Origin: an uncultured bacterium
GTDB lineage: Bacteria > Cyanobacteriota > Vampirovibrionia > Gastranaerophilales > Gastranaerophilaceae
Assembly: GCA_900550295.1 (NCBI GenBank)
Contig: URRM01000001.1
Coordinates: forward strand, 1-64,000
DNA length: 64,000 nucleotides
Reading direction: 5' to 3'
The position numbers were made by a program, and so were the translations under genes. Below are positions 1 to 10,047 of this stretch, piece after piece (position 1 is the first letter of the stretch; each line of letters starts with the position of its first letter). Below the pieces are notes generated by a model. It searched no databases, was not told where the DNA came from, and saw nothing but the letters and a program-made list of their open reading frames with translations.

Positions 1-431
1 TATATAGTTATTTTATCAACAACATAAGTATCTACTAGTAATTCTATATACACATCTCCTATCTCCATATTTTCAGGAAATGGTGGTGGTGTGGTATTTA
101 CCAAGAACTCTTCAAATAGTTTATTTATCGGTTTACCTTTGTATGGTGTATTCAGTGGCATTGGCTTTAAGTCAGATATTGTTCCATCTGTATGTAATTT
201 ATATCTATATTCCAATCCCCAGTTTTCTTTAAACGGAATTGTTGTATTGATTTTTTCATACAACATATTAGCATAATCTAAGATATAGTTATATGTTACG
301 GTATTTTTAGTAGCGGTGAATTTGACAACATTAAAATCGATTTTGTCAGTATCAATTTTTTGTGCAAATACAGGTGCAACAAAGCTAAAAATAAAAAATA
401 TTGATAAGATAATTCTAGTAATGTTTTTCAT
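1..431 (-). CDS. Secreted protein with a TonB-C-like segment, 3' end outside the window
   Basis: Read on the minus strand from ATG 431, the frame stays open to the window edge (143 codons) and the C-terminus is missing. The first 22 residues form a signal peptide (Lys-Asn start, hydrophobic core, then Pro-Val-Phe-Ala-Gln). Residues from about 65 carry a pattern like the TonB C-terminal or AgmX-type domain: a YRYKLHTDGTI strand, then a Leu-Phe-Glu-Glu-Phe helix followed by Pro-Pro-Pro-Phe-Pro and a final beta strand. That similarity is only suggestive and I do not recognise the gene. The fusA terminator separates it from fusA, and it has its own promoter 7 bases before the ATG. Confidence 0.6.
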   Translation of the reverse strand, partial: MKNITRIILSIFFIFSFVAPVFAQKIDTDKIDFNVVKFTATKNTVTYNYILDYANMLYEKINTTIPFKENWGLEYRYKLHTDGTISDLKPMPLNTPYKGKPINKLFEEFLVNTTPPPFPENMEIGDVYIELLVDTYVVDKITI

Positions 432-438
432 ATTTTGT

Positions 439-447
439 ATTGTAGCA
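439..447 (-). promoter_or_regulatory. Extended -10 promoter, start codon 7 bases downstream
   Basis: On the minus strand TGC-TACAAT is followed by seven bases and then the ATG at 431. This is an extended -10 element. Its spacing predicts transcription starting at or next to the ATG, so no Shine-Dalgarno site is possible. It belongs to the leaderless set seen across the window. Confidence 0.55.
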
Positions 448-449
448 TA

Positions 450-491
450 AAGAGAAATAAAACAGGCGGTGAGTTTAAACTCACCGCCTGC
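450..491 (-). terminator. Intrinsic terminator of fusA
   Basis: A perfect inverted repeat at 463-490 (arms of 14 bases with a GGCGGT core) is followed on the minus strand by a T-rich run, about 30 bases after the fusA stop. The same GGCGGT core recurs in the terminators near 28480 and 53840. Confidence 0.85.
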
Positions 492-519
492 TTTTGAATT
501 TATATTATCATAATCCAGA

Positions 520-2625
520 CTATGCTTTAGCACCAGATTTTGCGATAATTTCTTCTTCAACGTTTCTTGGAACTTGTTCGTAGCATTTGAATTCCATAGA
601 GAATGTACCACGACCTTGAGTGTTAGAACGTAAGTCTGTTGCGTAACCGAACATATTTGCTAGAGGAACTGTTGCTCTAACGATTACGTTACCTGTATTA
701 CCAAGAGGTTCTTGACCTTCAACACGTCCACGACGTTTTGCAATATCACCGATGATGTTACCTGTGTATTCATCAGGAATTTCAATTTCAACTTTCATCA
801 TTGGTTCAAGTACGCAAGGTTGTGCTTTTTTAACACCATCTTTAATAGCCATAGAACCAGCAATTTTAAACGCCATTTCTGAAGAGTCAACTTCGTGGTA
901 AGAACCATCATAAAGTTCAACTTTAACGTCAATCATTGGGAATCCGGCTAAGATACCACCTTCAAGTGCTTCTTCCATACCTTTTCTGGCAGGTTCGATA
1001 AATTCTTTAGGGATAGCACCACCAACAATTTTGTTTTCGAATACGAAACCGGCATTTTCTTCTGCTGGAGAAATTCTGATTTTAACGTGACCGTATTGAC
1101 CTTTACCACCTGATTGTCTTTGGAATTTAGATTCTTGATCTGAGTTTCCTCTGATTGTTTCACGGTAAGCAACTTGTGGTTTACCAACGTTTGCATCTAC
1201 TTTGAATTCTCTTAATAGACGGTCTACGATGATGTCTAAGTGAAGTTCACCCATACCTGAAATGATTGTTTGACCAGTTTCAGTATCAGTTTTAACTCTG
1301 AATGATGGATCTTCTTCTGCAAGTTTTTGTAAAGCAATACCCATTTTTTCTTGGTCAGCTTTTGTTTTTGGTTCAATTGCAACAGAAATTACAGGTTCTG
1401 GGAATACCATTTTTTCTAAGATGATAGGTGCTTTTTCATCACATAATGTATCACCTGTTGTTGTATCTTTCAAACCTACTGCTGCGCAGATATCACCTGC
1501 GTATACTTCTTGTTCTTCAAGTCTTTGATCAGCATACATACGAACTAAACGAGAAATACGTTCTTTTTTACCGTTTGTAGCGTTCAATACATAAGAACCT
1601 GAAGTGACTACACCTGAATATACACGTAAGAATGTTAAACGACCTACGAATGGGTCAGTCATAACCTTAAATGCTAAAGCTGCAAATGGTTCTGTATCAG
1701 AAGAATGTCTTTCAACTTTTGTACCATCTTCCATTTCACCTTCAATCGCTTTTACATCGATTGGAGATGGTAAATAATCTACAACGTTATCCAATAACAT
1801 TTGAACACCTTTGTTCTTAAATGCAGTACCGCAAGTTACAGGAACAATTTTGTTTGCACAAGTTGCTTTTCTTAATACTGCTTTTAACTCAGGAACTGTA
1901 ATGCTTTCTGGATCTTCAAAATATTTTTCCATTAATGCATCATCTTCACCAGCAATAGCCTCAACCAATTCATCTCTGTATTGATGAGCTTTATCTTTTA
2001 ATTCTTGAGAAATTTCATCACAAGTATCAACATCGAAAATATCAATTTGTTTACCTAAATCATCTCTGTAGATTTCTGCTTTCATTTCAATCAAATCAAT
2101 GATACCTTGCATTTTATCTTCAGCACCGATAGGAACTTGAATAGCATAAGCATTTGCTCTTAATCTATCTCTAATTTGATTTAATACACGGTAAAAATCA
2201 GCACCTGTTCTGTCCATTTTGTTTACGAACACGATACGAGGAACTTCATAACGGTTTGCTTGACGCCAAACTGTTTCAGATTGTGATTGAACACCACCTA
2301 CAGCACAGAATACAGCAACTTCACCGTCTAATACACGTAATGAACGTTCTACTTCAACTGTAAAGTCAACGTGGCCCGGTGTATCAATAATATTCAATTG
2401 ATGTCCTTTCCAGTTAGCTGTTACTGCAGCTGATTGGATTGTGATACCACGTTCACGTTCTTGATCCATAAAGTCTGTTACTGCTGCACCATCGTGTACT
2501 TCACCGATTTTGTGAGTTTTACCTGTGTAAAACAAAATACGTTCTGTTGTAGTTGTTTTACCGGCATCAATGTGGGCTGCAATACCAATGTTTCTAATTT
2601 TTTCTAAAGGTGTCTTTCTTGGCAT
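520..2625 (-). CDS. fusA: Translation elongation factor G
   Basis: EF-G is the ribosomal translocase that hydrolyses GTP to move tRNAs and mRNA. The 701 residues match the family length. The G1 loop [10 protein letters not shown] lies at about 17-26, the G3 motif DTPGH at 81-85 and the G4 motif NKMD at 135-138, followed by the usual domains II-V. The ATG at 2625 has an AAGGAA Shine-Dalgarno site 8 bases upstream. The gene stands alone: rpsL, rpsG and tuf, its usual str-operon partners, are not adjacent, and it is divergent from trkA. A strong terminator follows it. Confidence 0.97.
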   Translation of the reverse strand: MPRKTPLEKIRNIGIAAHIDAGKTTTTERILFYTGKTHKIGEVHDGAAVTDFMDQERERGITIQSAAVTANWKGHQLNIIDTPGHVDFTVEVERSLRVLDGEVAVFCAVGGVQSQSETVWRQANRYEVPRIVFVNKMDRTGADFYRVLNQIRDRLRANAYAIQVPIGAEDKMQGIIDLIEMKAEIYRDDLGKQIDIFDVDTCDEISQELKDKAHQYRDELVEAIAGEDDALMEKYFEDPESITVPELKAVLRKATCANKIVPVTCGTAFKNKGVQMLLDNVVDYLPSPIDVKAIEGEMEDGTKVERHSSDTEPFAALAFKVMTDPFVGRLTFLRVYSGVVTSGSYVLNATNGKKERISRLVRMYADQRLEEQEVYAGDICAAVGLKDTTTGDTLCDEKAPIILEKMVFPEPVISVAIEPKTKADQEKMGIALQKLAEEDPSFRVKTDTETGQTIISGMGELHLDIIVDRLLREFKVDANVGKPQVAYRETIRGNSDQESKFQRQSGGKGQYGHVKIRISPAEENAGFVFENKIVGGAIPKEFIEPARKGMEEALEGGILAGFPMIDVKVELYDGSYHEVDSSEMAFKIAGSMAIKDGVKKAQPCVLEPMMKVEIEIPDEYTGNIIGDIAKRRGRVEGQEPLGNTGNVIVRATVPLANMFGYATDLRSNTQGRGTFSMEFKCYEQVPRNVEEEIIAKSGAKA

Positions 2626-2795
2626 TTCTTTAATTCCTTTTCATCTTTTATAATATTGTACTTTGCTATTTTATAATTAGCCTCAATTATATCATCACAT
2701 AAAAAAGTTAAAATTCAAGCATGAGTTTTAGAGGGTTTGAGGGTTTAAGTGTTTGAGAAATTTTATTATGGGTTTATTTTTTAACATGTTTGCGT

Positions 2796-2801
2796 TATAT
2801 T
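2796..2801 (+). promoter_or_regulatory. -10 element of leaderless trkA
   Basis: TATATT is followed by six bases and the ATG at 2808, with no Shine-Dalgarno sequence. The -35 region (TTTATT at 2773) is weak. This spacing supports ATG 2808 over the upstream in-frame TTG at 2790, which would lie upstream of the transcription start. Confidence 0.5.
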
Positions 2802-2807
2802 CACCGT

Positions 2808-4148
2808 ATGAAAATTATTATTTATGGCGCAAGTGAATTTGGTTATTTAATTGCAAACGAATTTTATCAACAAAATGACGTTATTGTAATTGATAACGAA
2901 GCCAACAAATCAGACGATTTCGACAAATTAGATATAAGTTTTATAAACGGTACAGCCGCTGACGTTGATATTCTTCGCAAAGCAGGAATAGCTCAAGCGG
3001 ACGTATTTATTGCCTGCACGGCTCTTGATGATGCAAACATCGTTGCCTGCGGTATCGCAAAAAAAATGACCGGTTTAAAAACAATTTGTTTTGTTAACCA
3101 CGAAGAATATAAAAAATCCTTCTTGGCATTAAAAGATACGGAAGGTTTATCAACCTTCGCAATTGATTCAATCATTTGGCCTGAAGAACTTTTGACAAAA
3201 GAAATTTTCAGAATTGTTACCGTTGCAAAAGCGCTTGATGTTGAAAATTTTGCAAACGGTAAGGCAAAACTTTTGGAATACAAACTTGAAGAACACTCCG
3301 TTCTTGTTGATAAAAAAGTAAAAGATTGCAGTTTTCCGGCGGAAACTCTTATTGTAGGGTTAACTCGTGATGGCGAACTTTCTATCCCTTATGGGGAAAC
3401 TATTTTACAAGAAGGCGATAAAGCAATATTTATGGGTTCTTCACACTCATTAGACATTTTGGCAGGAAAATTCTTCCACGAAAAGAATTCAACCAAAACA
3501 GTCACTATCATTGGCGGCGGAAATGTAGGTTTAATGCTTGCCCGTGATTTAGAATCTTTAAAAATGAAGGTTAAAATCATTGAAAAGAACGAAGAACGCT
3601 GTGAATTCTTATCAGAAACTTTAACCAACACATTGATTATAAACGGTGACGGAACAAATCTGGAACTTCTAAACGAAGAAGACATCGGTGATTCAGACGT
3701 TTTAATCAGCGTTACAAACAACGATGAAAAGAATTTATTATGCTCGCTTTTAGCTAAGCAACTTGGCGTAAAACGTGTAGTTGCAAGGGTTACAAAGTTC
3801 TTGAACATTCCGTTATTCGAACAAGTTGGCATCGATATTGCCGTATCTACAAAATTTGCGGCACTTCACGAAATTAAAAATGAATTCAGCGAAAGAAATA
3901 TCGGTATTTTAGCCACTGTTGAACAAGGTAAGGCTGAAGTTTTGGATATCGAAATTCCTGAAAACTTTGAAACAAAAAAACTTATGGAATTAAAACTTCC
4001 GACTCGTGCCGTAATCGGTATGGTTAACCGCAAAAACAGGGTTATCATTCCAAAAGGTGACACTTTGATTATGGCTGGTGACGATATCTTAATTTTCACT
4101 AAAAACGAAGATGCACAAAAGATTAAGGACTTTTTTAAGGTAGGATAA
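2808..4148 (+). CDS. trkA: Trk system potassium uptake protein TrkA
   Basis: TrkA is the cytoplasmic NAD-binding regulator that gates the TrkH potassium channel. The 446-residue protein has the classic duplicated layout: an RCK_N Rossmann fold starting at residue 1 (GASEFG at 7-12), an RCK_C domain, a second Rossmann fold (GGGNVG at 236-241) and a second RCK_C domain. I start it at ATG 2808 because the protein then begins directly with the first beta strand and because a -10 box lies six bases upstream. An in-frame TTG at 2790 would add six residues. The stop is one base from the trkH ATG, so the two are co-transcribed and probably translationally coupled. Confidence 0.93.
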   Translation: MKIIIYGASEFGYLIANEFYQQNDVIVIDNEANKSDDFDKLDISFINGTAADVDILRKAGIAQADVFIACTALDDANIVACGIAKKMTGLKTICFVNHEEYKKSFLALKDTEGLSTFAIDSIIWPEELLTKEIFRIVTVAKALDVENFANGKAKLLEYKLEEHSVLVDKKVKDCSFPAETLIVGLTRDGELSIPYGETILQEGDKAIFMGSSHSLDILAGKFFHEKNSTKTVTIIGGGNVGLMLARDLESLKMKVKIIEKNEERCEFLSETLTNTLIINGDGTNLELLNEEDIGDSDVLISVTNNDEKNLLCSLLAKQLGVKRVVARVTKFLNIPLFEQVGIDIAVSTKFAALHEIKNEFSERNIGILATVEQGKAEVLDIEIPENFETKKLMELKLPTRAVIGMVNRKNRVIIPKGDTLIMAGDDILIFTKNEDAQKIKDFFKVG

Positions 4149-4149
4149 A

Positions 4150-5619
4150 ATGAGATTAAGTTACCTTTTTAACGCAGTATCATTCGTTTTTATCTGTATC
4201 GGATTTGTAACATTATTGCCTGCAGTAGTTGCAATAATTTATGGTGAAACAAATTGCATTTTACCGTTTGTTGCAACAGGCATTGGAGCAATGCTTTTAG
4301 GCGGATTTTTCAAACTTATCGTAAATCACTTTTTAACCAAAGATAAAAAAATGACCGACATTAAAAAATCAGAAGGGCTTGCTACAGTTCTTTTATCTTG
4401 GTTAATTTTCGCTATTATAGCAAGTATTCCGTACTTATTTTTTAATTTTGGAGTTGTTGATTCGTTCTTTGAAGGAATTTCTGGGATTACAACAACAGGC
4501 GCAACAATTTTAACCCATTACAACTACCCTCATACGCTGTTCTTCTGGCGCTCATTCACTCAATGGTTAGGCGGTATGGGAATTATCATCTTGTTTATTG
4601 CGATTTTGCCACAGTTTGCAATTGCAGGACGTCAAATGTTCTTTGCTGAAGCCCCCGGACCTACAGAAGACAAATTGACACCTCGTATTAAGAATACAGC
4701 TATTGCATTATGGGGTTTATACATAGTTTTAACCTTAATTGAAATCGGTTTATTGGTATATTTCAAAATGCCGTTGTTTGATGCTATCTGCAACGCATTT
4801 TCAACAATTTCATCCGGCGGTATGTCACTTAACGAATTTTCAATCGCTGGATACCACTCGTTACCTATAACTTGGGTTGTAATTGTATTTATGTTTTTAT
4901 CTGGTTGCAACTTGGCACTTGTATATAGATTTATTACTCAATTAAAATGGAAAATGATTTTTCATAACGAAGAATTTAGAACTTACATCGGAATTATACT
5001 TGTTGTATCAGCCTTAATCGCTTTATTCTTCTGGAATACATCAAACGAATTTTCATTCATTAATTTAACAAATATTGTTTTCACGGTTGTAAGTTTAATG
5101 ACCTCAACAGGCTTTGCTTGCAGTGATTATACGTATTGGGCAACTTCCGCTCAAATAATTTTGTTAATCGCAATCTTAGCTGGTTCTTCTGCAGGATCAA
5201 CAGGCGGTGGTATCAAAATTATGAGAGCATTAATTGTATTCAAATACTTGAAAAGGGAAGTTATAAAATTCTTACACTCCAATGCTGTTGTGACAATCAA
5301 ACTTGACAGAACAACGGTTGCGCCTGAAATTATTTCTCAAATTATCGGATTTGTAATTTTCTACGTAACTATTTTAATAATAAGTTCTATTACAGTTTCA
5401 TTCATTGAAAACAACGCCGTAATTGGTTTTACCGGTTCGTTCTCAACTCTAAGCATTACAGGTCCCGCTTTTGGTAGCACTCTTGGACCTATGGGTAATT
5501 ATGAAAGCTTACACGATTTAACAAAAATAATCTTTATGTTTAATATGTTAATTGGTCGTTTAGAATTAGTACCGTTCTTAATATTATTAAACAAGGATTA
5601 TTGGGTATTCAAAAAATAA
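4150..5619 (+). CDS. trkH: Trk system potassium uptake channel TrkH
   Basis: TrkH is the membrane pore subunit that imports potassium, partnered by TrkA immediately upstream. The 489 residues are mostly hydrophobic helices. The four filter-like loops of the family are visible: TTTGAT near 115, SSGGMS near 223, TSTGFA near 320, and a final loop around GPAFGSTLGPMGN near 435. Its stop is one base from the stop of the convergent lipA gene, and no hairpin separates them. Confidence 0.95.
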   Translation: MRLSYLFNAVSFVFICIGFVTLLPAVVAIIYGETNCILPFVATGIGAMLLGGFFKLIVNHFLTKDKKMTDIKKSEGLATVLLSWLIFAIIASIPYLFFNFGVVDSFFEGISGITTTGATILTHYNYPHTLFFWRSFTQWLGGMGIIILFIAILPQFAIAGRQMFFAEAPGPTEDKLTPRIKNTAIALWGLYIVLTLIEIGLLVYFKMPLFDAICNAFSTISSGGMSLNEFSIAGYHSLPITWVVIVFMFLSGCNLALVYRFITQLKWKMIFHNEEFRTYIGIILVVSALIALFFWNTSNEFSFINLTNIVFTVVSLMTSTGFACSDYTYWATSAQIILLIAILAGSSAGSTGGGIKIMRALIVFKYLKREVIKFLHSNAVVTIKLDRTTVAPEIISQIIGFVIFYVTILIISSITVSFIENNAVIGFTGSFSTLSITGPAFGSTLGPMGNYESLHDLTKIIFMFNMLIGRLELVPFLILLNKDYWVFKK

Positions 5620-5620
5620 A

Positions 5621-6463
5621 TTAATTAAAAAGTTTGAAAGCGTTATAAGAACTACGAACAAGCGGTGCTATTTGATACTTTTCAAATCCTGCTTGTTTTG
5701 CTAATTCTTTCAACTCTTCAAATTCTTCTTCTGTGTAATACTTTTCAACTTCCAAATGGAGTTTTGAAGGTTGAATATATTGCCCAATAGTTAAAATATC
5801 ACAATTTACAGAGCGTAAATCATCAAGGGTTTGTTTTATATCATCTTGAGTTTCACCCAAACCAACCATCATGCCTGATTTTGTAGGGATATCACTGTTG
5901 TCTTTAATATATTTCAACACATCTAAAGATTGTCTGTAATTTCCTTGTGGGCGAGCAGTTTTAAACAATCGTTCTACCGTTTCGATATTATGATTAAACA
6001 CATCCGGATGAGCTTTAATTATTATGTCTAAAGCCTCTTTATTCCCTTTGAAATCAGGTGTTAAAATTTCTATTTTTGTATCCGGAAAAATTTTTCTAAT
6101 CTCTTCAATCGTTTTAGCAAAATGATTTGCCCCGCCATCTGGTAAATCATCACGTGTAACCGAGGTGATTACAGAATATTTTAAACCTAATTCGCTAACA
6201 GCTTTTGCTAAATTTTTTGGCTCATTAACATCAAGTGGTTCAGGTCTTTCGCACCCAATATTGCAATAACGACAATTACGAGTACAAACATTACCCATAA
6301 TCAAAAAAGTTGCCGTATTTTTTTGATAGCATTCATTTTTATTTGGGCATCTTGCATTTTCACAAACTGTATTCAAACAATTGTGTTTCAAGATTGTTCG
6401 AACATTCTTTGTTTTTTCTGTGTCAATAATTTGTCGTTTTAAGTAATCAGGTAATCTTTTCAT
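5621..6463 (-). CDS. lipA: Lipoyl synthase (radical SAM)
   Basis: LipA inserts two sulfur atoms into protein-bound octanoyl groups to make lipoamide. The 280-residue protein shows both iron-sulfur motifs: the auxiliary cluster cysteines at 34, 39 and 45 (CX4CX5C) and the radical-SAM cysteines at 60, 64 and 67 (CX3CX2C). The C-terminal RSSY motif, whose serine ligates the auxiliary cluster, is present near 270. The start overlaps the stop of the dehydrogenase gene by four bases (ATGA type), so it is the last gene of an alr-lpdA-lipA run. No lipB, lplA or lipoyl-carrier gene is in the window. Confidence 0.96.
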   Translation of the reverse strand: MKRLPDYLKRQIIDTEKTKNVRTILKHNCLNTVCENARCPNKNECYQKNTATFLIMGNVCTRNCRYCNIGCERPEPLDVNEPKNLAKAVSELGLKYSVITSVTRDDLPDGGANHFAKTIEEIRKIFPDTKIEILTPDFKGNKEALDIIIKAHPDVFNHNIETVERLFKTARPQGNYRQSLDVLKYIKDNSDIPTKSGMMVGLGETQDDIKQTLDDLRSVNCDILTIGQYIQPSKLHLEVEKYYTEEEFEELKELAKQAGFEKYQIAPLVRSSYNAFKLFN

Positions 6464-7698
6464 AGTGCTAAAATACTTTCATAAACACCTTCTGAGTATG
6501 TTGGGTGAGCAAAGCAAACTTTGTGTAAATCTTTAATTGAGATTTCATTTTGCATTGCAATTGCAAACTCATGAATCATTGCTGATGCTTCTTTTGATAT
6601 GATATGAGCGCCTATAATTTTATCATCATATGATAAAACTTTAATAAATCCGTCAATATCGTTGTCACAATGAGCTTTACCTAAAGTTCTTACAGGTAAA
6701 ACACTCTTTTTATAACTTCCTACCGGTAAATCTTGCTCGTTTGCACCTATCCATGCAATTTCAGGAATACCGTAAACTACACTCGGAATAAACACATTAT
6801 CAAAAGGAGTATCCGACATCAAAGCTCTTGCCTGATACATTCCAAAATTAGCTAACATTAATTGTCCGCAAGCATCACCCAAGTAAATAACTTTGCCGTT
6901 TGCTACCGGTTTATTTGGAATTCTGCCGATTGCAACAAGTACAAAATCAGGTTCTAAAACTTCACCATTTGAAAGTGTTACTTTTTTATTTTCAATTTTT
7001 TCAACTGTTGTAGAAAGTTTCAAACCAATTTTACGCATTTTAAACATTCTTTCAACATATTTTGAAACTTCATCATCAGCAATTGAAAGAACCTTGTTAG
7101 TTGCTTCAATAACAGTTACATCCACATCTATGTCTTTAAAAATTCTTGCCCATTCAATACCTTCAGCACCTGCACCAATAATTACAACGCTTTTTGGTGC
7201 TTCTTTCATTTCAAATAAATCATCCGAATTTAAAATAAATTCATGGTCATATTCTAAACATTTCAAAGCTTTTGGTTCAGAGCCTGTTGCCATTATAATT
7301 TTTTCGCAAATATAAGTTTCACCATTTGCTTCAATTGTTTTTTCTGCAATAACCTTAGCTTCATCTTCAACAATTTGCACACCTTTTGATTGCAAATTCT
7401 TTGTTAAAGCATTTCTTAGCATTTCAGTAACTTTATTTTTGCGCTCCATAACTTTTGCAAAATCAAATTTTACATCATTTGCTACAATACCAATATTTTC
7501 GGCATTTTTAACATCTTTATACAGTTCAGCCGAATGCATAATAGTTTTTGTTGGAATACAACCCTTGTTCAGGCAAACTCCGCCAATTTTATCTTTTTCA
7601 AAAAGTACAACTTTCAAGCCTTTTTCTGCTGCGAGTAAAGCAGCCGTAAAACCTGCAGGTCCTGAGCCTATAATCCCAAAATCAAATTTATTTTCCAT
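6460..7698 (-). CDS. lpdA: Dihydrolipoamide dehydrogenase-like flavoprotein, shortened
   Basis: This pyridine nucleotide-disulfide oxidoreductase should reoxidise lipoamide carried by 2-oxoacid dehydrogenase or glycine-cleavage proteins. The FAD-binding GSGPAG lies at 11-16, the redox-active disulfide CLNKGC at 42-47, and the C-terminal HPTYSE carries the catalytic His-Glu pair. At 412 residues it is about 50 shorter than typical members. Part of the loss lies between the AIGRIPN motif and the LGDACG motif, where only about 10 residues remain instead of nearly 40. The usual LAH motif after the GD segment reads LAN. A Shine-Dalgarno AGGA precedes the ATG. The lipA neighbour supports a lipoamide role. 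Confidence is high for the family and lower for the exact substrate. Confidence 0.85.
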   Translation of the reverse strand: MENKFDFGIIGSGPAGFTAALLAAEKGLKVVLFEKDKIGGVCLNKGCIPTKTIMHSAELYKDVKNAENIGIVANDVKFDFAKVMERKNKVTEMLRNALTKNLQSKGVQIVEDEAKVIAEKTIEANGETYICEKIIMATGSEPKALKCLEYDHEFILNSDDLFEMKEAPKSVVIIGAGAEGIEWARIFKDIDVDVTVIEATNKVLSIADDEVSKYVERMFKMRKIGLKLSTTVEKIENKKVTLSNGEVLEPDFVLVAIGRIPNKPVANGKVIYLGDACGQLMLANFGMYQARALMSDTPFDNVFIPSVVYGIPEIAWIGANEQDLPVGSYKKSVLPVRTLGKAHCDNDIDGFIKVLSYDDKIIGAHIISKEASAMIHEFAIAMQNEISIKDLHKVCFAHPTYSEGVYESILAL

Positions 7699-7707
7699 TT
7701 CAAATCC

Positions 7708-8832
7708 TTATCTTGTGTAAACTCTTGCAAGTCGAGCTTTCAAGTGGCAAATAATTTCGTAATGTATTGTACCCATTGCTTTTGCCCAATCATCAATAGG
7801 TAATGTTTCGTCAAGTAAAGTGATTACGTCACCAACTTTTGCATCAACACCCGTAATATCAAACATCATTTGATCCATTGCAACATTACCGACTTGTTTA
7901 ACTTTTTGTCCGTTAATATGTCCATAAAATTTATTAGACATTAATCTTGGAATGCCGTCAGCATAACCTAGAGGAACTGTCGCTATTTTTGTAGGTTTAT
8001 CAGCAACAAAAGTATGTCCGTAGCTTACACCGTCACCTTTTTCAATTTCATGAATGTGTATAATTCTTGTTTTAACTGACATTGCTTGTTTCAAATTAAC
8101 ATGTTGTGCCTCAGAAATTAAGTCAGGATATAATCCATACAAACCAATACCGCCACGAACCATATTATATGTGCATTTGTAGACATTGCTTGTAATAATA
8201 CCGGCTGTATTCAAGATATGAAGCAACAAACCGTCAGTATTAATTTGAGAAATTACATCCTCCCAAATCGCTAGTTGTTGTTCTGTCTTTTCTTTAATTT
8301 CAGCATTCGCTAAGTGTGAGAAAATACCCTTTAAATCAATGCATTCCATTGATTGAACTTTTTTAATAAATTCAACTGCGTCTTTGTGAGAAACACCTAT
8401 TCTGTTCATGCCTGTATCTAACTTAATATGAGCCTTTACAGGAATTTTTGTTCTTTCGTAAGTTTGAATACAAGATTCCAAGTGTTCTTCTGAAAAAATT
8501 GTAATAGTTAAATTGTTTTCAACAACCGTTGGTAATGCCCAAATTGGCGCTGCGCCAAGAATTAAAATTTCAGCGGTTACACCGTTTTCTCTTAAATTTA
8601 AAGCTTCATCAATTGAAGCAACACCAAACATATCTACACCTGATGCAAGCATTGTAGGAGCAAGCATTGCAGCACCGTGTCCGTAAGAATCTGCCTTAAC
8701 TACTGCTAAGAACTTTTTATCTTGCGGTACACATTTTTTTAATTCTTTAATATTGTTAGAAACGTTATCAATATTGACTTCTACCCAAGAATCTCTATGA
8801 GCGTTTACATTTGATGTCCTTGAAATTTTCAT
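7708..8832 (-). CDS. alr: Alanine racemase
   Basis: This PLP enzyme interconverts L- and D-alanine for peptidoglycan. The 374 residues match the family. The PLP lysine is K46 in VVKADSYGHG, and the catalytic tyrosine motif VSYGHTF lies near residue 270. It starts 14 bases after the MFS gene stop but has its own promoter inside the end of that gene: TTGAAC, 17 bases, TATACT, six bases, ATG. That predicts a leaderless message in addition to any read-through. lpdA follows after nine bases. Confidence 0.96.
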   Translation of the reverse strand: MKISRTSNVNAHRDSWVEVNIDNVSNNIKELKKCVPQDKKFLAVVKADSYGHGAAMLAPTMLASGVDMFGVASIDEALNLRENGVTAEILILGAAPIWALPTVVENNLTITIFSEEHLESCIQTYERTKIPVKAHIKLDTGMNRIGVSHKDAVEFIKKVQSMECIDLKGIFSHLANAEIKEKTEQQLAIWEDVISQINTDGLLLHILNTAGIITSNVYKCTYNMVRGGIGLYGLYPDLISEAQHVNLKQAMSVKTRIIHIHEIEKGDGVSYGHTFVADKPTKIATVPLGYADGIPRLMSNKFYGHINGQKVKQVGNVAMDQMMFDITGVDAKVGDVITLLDETLPIDDWAKAMGTIHYEIICHLKARLARVYTR

Positions 8833-8838
8833 AACTCA

Positions 8839-8867
8839 AGTATAGTCTATTTTTTTTCAATGTTCAA
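8839..8867 (-). promoter_or_regulatory. Leaderless promoter of alr
   Basis: Minus strand: -35 TTGAAC (8867-8862), a 17-base spacer, -10 TATACT (8844-8839), six bases, then ATG 8832. The -35 box lies in the 3' coding end of the MFS gene. There is no Shine-Dalgarno site. Confidence 0.65.
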
Positions 8868-10013
8868 GTATTTAACAAAATATGCACTGAAGGCCGGAAT
8901 GAATCCTGCAATAAATAACATTTGCAAGATACCGAACTTTTGAGCCATAAAACCCATTCCGCTGAGTAATACACCTACTATACCCCAACAAAATCCGTTT
9001 AAAAATCCGCCGATTATGCTTTTATATTGAGGCAATTCTTTTTGGGCAAGAACCATTGTAATCGGAGTTGCAAGCATTAAAATAAATGCCATTAATACAA
9101 AATCAATTAGTGCCAGTATTGGGAATTTTGCGTTAAAAAACACAAATATACACATTAAAACAGGCATTGACAACATTGATATATAAATAATTCGTCTTGT
9201 TCCTACAACTTCTTCAACCTTTGGACTTACAAGTGAACCAATTCCACCTGCAAACATAAACCAGAATAATGCCATACCAATATACATTGGATCATGACCG
9301 TTTGCTTTCCACAAGAATGGCAACAAGATTGTACAACTGCTTGAAATTAATGCTTTCATAATAGAAATCAAAATCAAAATCAAAACTTGTTTATTTGTCA
9401 AAATTGTCTTGAATACTGCAACAATATCCTTTTTAGAACTTTCAATTTTATCTCTGTCTGAAATTTTAGGTACGCATACAAACATTAAAAGTGCTAAAAC
9501 AACACCTACAATGATTAATAGAGGCATTTTTTCTAAACTCAAGTATTGAGTAATTGCAGCAGACAATAATGGTCCGAAAGAATATCCGATTGAACCAAGG
9601 CTTAAAAATAAGCCCATATTTTTTGTGAAATCTTTTCTTGTAAATCTAATTACAAAACCGATACCTTGAGGGTGAAAAACACTTACACCCAAACTACCCA
9701 GTATAATAAACAAGGCTAAAGTATAAACGTTATGCGCAACACCTGTCAACGGGAAAAATACTGTCGCAAAAACTAATCCCCAAAAAATAAAGCTTCTTTT
9801 GGCAATGTTATCCGCAAAAAATCCGAAAATTGGTTGCAACAATTGAGAAAACAATTGTGACAAGCTCATTAAAAGCGCAGCAACACCCATTGAAATACCT
9901 ATTTTAGCTGCAATAAACGGCATAATCGGATGTAAAAATCCTGAATATGTATCTGTTGTAAAGTGCGCTGCAGACAACCACTTCACCGCTTTATTATATG
10001 GTGATTTTTTCAT
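8847..10013 (-). CDS. Major facilitator superfamily transporter
   Basis: A 388-residue inner-membrane transporter with about twelve hydrophobic segments, preceded by a GAGGAA ribosome-binding site. The first third has a typical MFS layout, with a loop carrying Phe-Phe-Ala-Asp-Asn between helices 2 and 3. The shape and length resemble the Fsr-type drug exporter group (fosmidomycin-resistance-like), but the substrate cannot be read from sequence. It is the first gene before alr on the minus strand, so both may be co-transcribed, although alr also has a promoter of its own. Confidence 0.85.
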   Translation of the reverse strand: MKKSPYNKAVKWLSAAHFTTDTYSGFLHPIMPFIAAKIGISMGVAALLMSLSQLFSQLLQPIFGFFADNIAKRSFIFWGLVFATVFFPLTGVAHNVYTLALFIILGSLGVSVFHPQGIGFVIRFTRKDFTKNMGLFLSLGSIGYSFGPLLSAAITQYLSLEKMPLLIIVGVVLALLMFVCVPKISDRDKIESSKKDIVAVFKTILTNKQVLILILISIMKALISSSCTILLPFLWKANGHDPMYIGMALFWFMFAGGIGSLVSPKVEEVVGTRRIIYISMLSMPVLMCIFVFFNAKFPILALIDFVLMAFILMLATPITMVLAQKELPQYKSIIGGFLNGFCWGIVGVLLSGMGFMAQKFGILQMLFIAGFIPAFSAYFVKYLNIEKK

Positions 10014-10047
10014 AATTTCCTCTATTTTATTTTTATCTTAATTCCTA

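Noticed and set aside
948..1196. 82-codon minus-strand frame inside fusA
   Set aside because: Out-of-frame shadow of a strongly conserved gene.
2790..2807. TTG 2790 as the start of trkA
   Set aside because: It lies on or upstream of the -10 element, and the added six residues precede the first beta strand of the Rossmann fold.
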